From the NCBI RefSeq assembly GCF_039539965.1, contig NZ_BAABED010000001.1, forward strand, positions 2,418,001-2,482,000: a stretch of DNA of 64,000 nucleotides, written 5' to 3'. The translations under genes were made by a program, and so were the position numbers. Each line of letters opens with the position of its first letter. Position 1 is the first letter of the stretch. This document shows positions 61,231 through 64,000 of this stretch, in pieces. The notes beneath the pieces are model-generated. The model saw only the letters and a program-made list of their open reading frames with translations, was not told where the DNA came from and did no database searches. This DNA comes from Arthrobacter methylotrophus (GTDB lineage: Bacteria; Actinomycetota; Actinomycetes; Actinomycetales; Micrococcaceae).

Positions 61231-61437
61231 CTGAGACCTTTCGATGGTGATGAGACTTCGACCTGGCGGGGAATATCGCGTTCACCGCGCTTTGTCGGTC
61301 GTCGTCTACCCCGGGCACGAGAATACTCCAGCCGGCAGGCCATGGCGGCAACTTAGGGAAAACCTAGGAGAATCTTGGGAATCGATGAACGGATTCTCCA
61401 AAGACCGCCTTCGTGCCGAGATGGTGGCGGCACGGCC

Positions 61438-62001
61438 TCAAACAAGAAGGGTATCGCTTTTGACTACCCTGACCATCGGTGCAAGCAGTTCCAAAAGGTC
61501 TAGCGTCTGGTCATGCGCTGCGTCGCTTTGACCGGCGCAGGCGTCCTCGACCACTGTGACATATCGGCCTGCATCCGCGGCGCCGAGGGCTGTGGCCAGG
61601 ATGCAGCAGTCAGTCGCAACACCGGTGAGGACCATCTCTTCCCCGACGGGAATCCGTTCCGCGAGCTCTTCCCCCCATTTCGAAAACGTCGGAAGATCAA
61701 TGGAGCCCCTCACCTCGACCCCCTGAAGTTCGATATCCCATAGAGGATCGGCCGGATCCAGGCGCATGCTTTGCCAGCGGTCATAGTACGAGGACCATGA
61801 GCCTTTCTCCTCGGGGTCGGGGACAAAGCGGGTGAGGATGGGGTCCATTCCAGAGGCTGACAGGGCCGCGATGGTTCGGGCCGCTTCGTCGTAGCGCGGG
61901 ATGTGCCACTCCCCCGCTTCGCGGAACGCGCGTTGCATGTCAATCACCACCAGATGTCGCTTTGCCCCGCCCGTTGCGGTACTGCTCTTGCTGTTAGTCA
62001 C
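61438..62001 (-). CDS. Isochorismatase-family cysteine hydrolase
   Basis: The 187-residue product from GTG 62001 (GGAAGG upstream) is an isochorismatase-like hydrolase: VVIDMQRAF (catalytic Asp), a lysine in the middle segment, and TGVATDCCILATAL with the nucleophilic cysteine. The family cleaves amides such as nicotinamide, ureidoacrylate or maleamate. It is third in the minus-strand flavin reductase/NCS1 permease series, so it probably acts on a nitrogen compound taken up by the permease. Confidence 0.87.
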   Translation of the reverse strand: MTNSKSSTATGGAKRHLVVIDMQRAFREAGEWHIPRYDEAARTIAALSASGMDPILTRFVPDPEEKGSWSSYYDRWQSMRLDPADPLWDIELQGVEVRGSIDLPTFSKWGEELAERIPVGEEMVLTGVATDCCILATALGAADAGRYVTVVEDACAGQSDAAHDQTLDLLELLAPMVRVVKSDTLLV

Positions 62002-62077
62002 GATGTGTGGCCTTCCTTTCCGGCATTTGGAGGTCAGGTGGGTGGCTCCCCACCTGGCTGTGGGGAGCCACTTGGCT

Positions 62078-63511
62078 TTAGAGGGTCCGCCCGGCGGCGC
62101 TGCGGTCCAGCATGTCGTGCCCGGAGAGGCGCTGACGGCGGTGGGTGAGGAGATAGACGCTGGTCGCGACGGCGGCTCCGACGTAGTAGGAGAGGTCACC
62201 GATCTGGGGGAAAGCGGTGGCGATGGGTCCGGTGTAGATCGAAGACATCCAGAACGGGGAGGAGAGGACGACGCCGGCGGCCCAGGCAACGAAGCCCCAT
62301 TCGAACTTCCGGCTCTTATCGAAAAGCTCCCGTAGTCCGCGCTCAGTGCGGCGGCCTCCGAACAAGTAGTCGCACACAAGGACCGCGACGTACGGGGCGA
62401 TGCAGTAGGCGGTCAGGTTGAGAAAAGCCGTGAATCCTTCATTGAACCCGTCTTGGCCCCAGAGAGCCACAAGATAGGAAACGACGCAGATGAAGATGAC
62501 TCCGGTGTGGCGCTTGACGGGTACACCCATGGTCTGGATGGAGATGGCACCGCCGTAGACGTTCAGGAAGTTCTGCGTGAAGGAGGACAGCGCGACGACG
62601 CCGAGGCCGATCGGCGCCCACCCGCCCATGAGCTCCTTGAGGGCACCGATGCTGTCGGTCGCGGTGGCTGTTGATCCGAGGAGCGTGCCGAGAATGCCCA
62701 TCCAGACCAGCGTGACGCCATTTCCCAGCATGGTGGCCCAGCCGGCGCCGCGGCGGTTGCCGGGCGTGTTGGGAAGGTAGCGGGAGTAGTCGGAGGCGAA
62801 GGGCATCCAGGCCACGATGAAGGAGAAGAACCAGCCGAAGAAGATGATCCATCCGCCGATCCCGTCGAAGCCCTGTGCCGCCGGATTGAAGTCGTTGACG
62901 ATGTGTCCGTTGACGGCGGCCACGGCGGTGATGAAGACGAAGCCGATCACCAGGACGAAGGAGAGGATGCGCTGGAGGAAGTGGATCAGGTTGTACCCGA
63001 TGACCGCTACACCGAGCTGGATGCCCATGAGGACGAGTGACGAGAGCCAGAAGGGAATGTCGGTGAGCAATGCAATGGCCTTGCCGCCGAGGATGACGGT
63101 CACTGCCGCCCAGCCGATGCCGGCGAAGACGTTCACATACGCCACGGGGAACAGGTTGCCGATGAATCCGAGCGGGCCGCGCCCCTGCATCTGCTGGGGT
63201 ACACCTAGCCGGACGCCCATCGCGGAGAGGTAGCCCATTCCGGCCGAGGCGGTCACGCCGGCAAGGACGATCGCCAAAGCGGCGGCCCAGAACGGGAGCC
63301 CGAAGTAGGTGGCGCTGAAGCCAAGGACCACGATGGGGAAGTTCATGCCGGCTGCGAACCAGAGGAAGAACTGCGAACGCGGCTTGCCGTGGCGTTCGAC
63401 GTCGGGGATGTGCTCGATGCCGTATGGCTCGATCTTGGTGAGGCTGTCGCGATATCCGCGATCTACAGCAACGCTGTCTTCGGAGACGGAACTCATAGTG
63501 TCTGGGCTCAT
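62078..63511 (-). CDS. NCS1-family cytosine/purine/allantoin permease
   Basis: A 477-residue permease with about 12 helices: IEPYGIEHIPDVERHGKPRS before helix 1, MNFPIVVLGFSATYFGLPFW, SYLVALWGQDGFNEGF near the end and ASDYSRYLPNTPGNRRGAG, the NCS1 (purine-cytosine permease) pattern. AGGA lies 7 bases before ATG 63511; the 35 further codons to 63616 are not needed. It lies downstream of a flavin reductase gene on the same strand. Confidence 0.92.
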   Translation of the reverse strand: MSPDTMSSVSEDSVAVDRGYRDSLTKIEPYGIEHIPDVERHGKPRSQFFLWFAAGMNFPIVVLGFSATYFGLPFWAAALAIVLAGVTASAGMGYLSAMGVRLGVPQQMQGRGPLGFIGNLFPVAYVNVFAGIGWAAVTVILGGKAIALLTDIPFWLSSLVLMGIQLGVAVIGYNLIHFLQRILSFVLVIGFVFITAVAAVNGHIVNDFNPAAQGFDGIGGWIIFFGWFFSFIVAWMPFASDYSRYLPNTPGNRRGAGWATMLGNGVTLVWMGILGTLLGSTATATDSIGALKELMGGWAPIGLGVVALSSFTQNFLNVYGGAISIQTMGVPVKRHTGVIFICVVSYLVALWGQDGFNEGFTAFLNLTAYCIAPYVAVLVCDYLFGGRRTERGLRELFDKSRKFEWGFVAWAAGVVLSSPFWMSSIYTGPIATAFPQIGDLSYYVGAAVATSVYLLTHRRQRLSGHDMLDRSAAGRTL

Positions 63512-63616
63512 TTTTTGTCCTATGGTGGAATGCGCACCTAGGTGCGCTGCTTGAGAGAGCAGGTTGTGTCGGTGCGGCTGGTTTCCCGTGCAAAGGCTCA
63601 TCAGCCGTGCCGACAC

Positions 63617-64000
63617 CTAGAGTTCGGCGAGATTTCCGCCGTCGTAGAAATGTCCGGCCTTGTAGACCATCGGCGCAGAATCGTCGATTTCCGCGTGCCG
63701 GACCCGGCAGATGAAGACTGTATGGGTCTTCGCTTGGAACCGCTCTTGAATTTCGGCCTCCAAAGAAGCCGCCGACCCGTTCAAAAGCGGGCTTCCCTTC
63801 GGCCCCTCGTGCCAGTCCAGGTCCGCAAACTTGTCTGCCGCCTTCGAGGCGAACACCCGCACCGTCTCGTGTTGTGCCGTTCCCAGGATGTTGATGCCGA
63901 GGTGGCTCGACGAGAACAGCGCCGGGTAGGTGCTGGAGGTTTTCTGAACACAGATCAGGACCAGGGGCGGCTCAATGGAAACTGAGCAGTATGAGTTCGC
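63617..64000 (-). CDS. Flavin reductase-like protein, 5' end beyond the window
   Basis: The minus-strand frame runs from the window edge (ANSYCSVSIEPPLVLICVQ) through SSHLGINILGTAQHE and KFADLDWHEGPKG to a stop at 63617. This is the flavin reductase-like/RutF-type split-barrel domain (SVSxxPPLVLxCV motif), which supplies reduced FMN to a monooxygenase. About 127 residues are visible and perhaps 30-40 are missing at the N-terminus. Its oxygenase partner may be just outside the window. Confidence 0.88.
   Translation of the reverse strand, partial: ANSYCSVSIEPPLVLICVQKTSSTYPALFSSSHLGINILGTAQHETVRVFASKAADKFADLDWHEGPKGSPLLNGSAASLEAEIQERFQAKTHTVFICRVRHAEIDDSAPMVYKAGHFYDGGNLAEL

Overview
The window is high-GC DNA with frequent 4-base ATGA/GTGA gene overlaps, GTG starts and purine-rich ribosome sites. 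Protein content (form I CO dehydrogenase, PPOX-class flavin proteins, MHS transporter, several actinobacterial hypothetical families) points to an actinobacterium, most likely Arthrobacter/Pseudarthrobacter or a close relative in the Micrococcaceae. No rRNA, tRNA or CRISPR array was seen. It reads as an accessory-rich chromosomal stretch (or large plasmid) with several catabolic and respiratory modules separated by gene remnants.

Layout. 0-3.6 kb: end of a probable P-type ATPase, a SHOCT protein, two PPOX-class proteins, then a translationally coupled trio (55-aa membrane peptide, cytochrome b N-terminal protein, membrane-anchored extracytosolic protein). 3.6-10.8 kb: a minus-strand block encoding an FMN-binding (flavinylatable) membrane protein, a ferric-reductase-like flavoprotein, a two-component system, a ferredoxin, a NuoF-like NADH dehydrogenase subunit, a small haem membrane protein, the flavinyl transferase ApbE and a small membrane protein. 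Together with the cytochrome b genes this looks like a transmembrane electron-transfer system built on covalently bound flavin. 11-16 kb: DUF981, YceI, a SnoaL-like protein, a chimeric YdcF pseudogene, a secreted GH3 glycosidase. 16-25 kb: three ABC transport modules (FtsX type, BcrA type, polyketide-exporter type with its own MarR-like regulator), a universal stress protein, a DUF1508 protein and an HNH-type lipoprotein. 25-30 kb: LysR regulator facing a truncated CoA-transferase that is joined to a Fis-type regulator remnant, an AI-2E family permease, a YbdK-type ligase.

30.5-39 kb holds two catabolic modules: a cytochrome P450 coupled to a fused ferredoxin-ferredoxin reductase, and a DUF6282 / MHS transporter / IclR / bicupin / HpcH-HpaI aldolase cluster. 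39-43 kb contains hypothetical proteins, a secreted surface protein and its broken tandem paralogue, with several perfect hairpins. 43-51.3 kb: DNA polymerase IV and a complete form I CO dehydrogenase set in the order M-S-L-F-D-E, whose XdhC-type protein carries a C-terminal YHS domain behind a tandem-repeat linker.

51.4-64 kb: a phosphatidylserine-decarboxylase-like enzyme, a secreted polysaccharide deacetylase, an XRE/MmyB-type regulator divergent from a frameshifted MFS pump that runs in frame into an aldo/keto reductase, a second aldo/keto reductase and cupin, a 5'-3' exonuclease, and a minus-strand flavin reductase / NCS1 permease / isochorismatase-family operon that leaves the window. 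Broken genes are numerous (IS1380-type transposase, recombinase, YdcF, CaiB, Fis regulator, SDR, surface protein, MFS), which suggests repeated deletion and recombination in the region.
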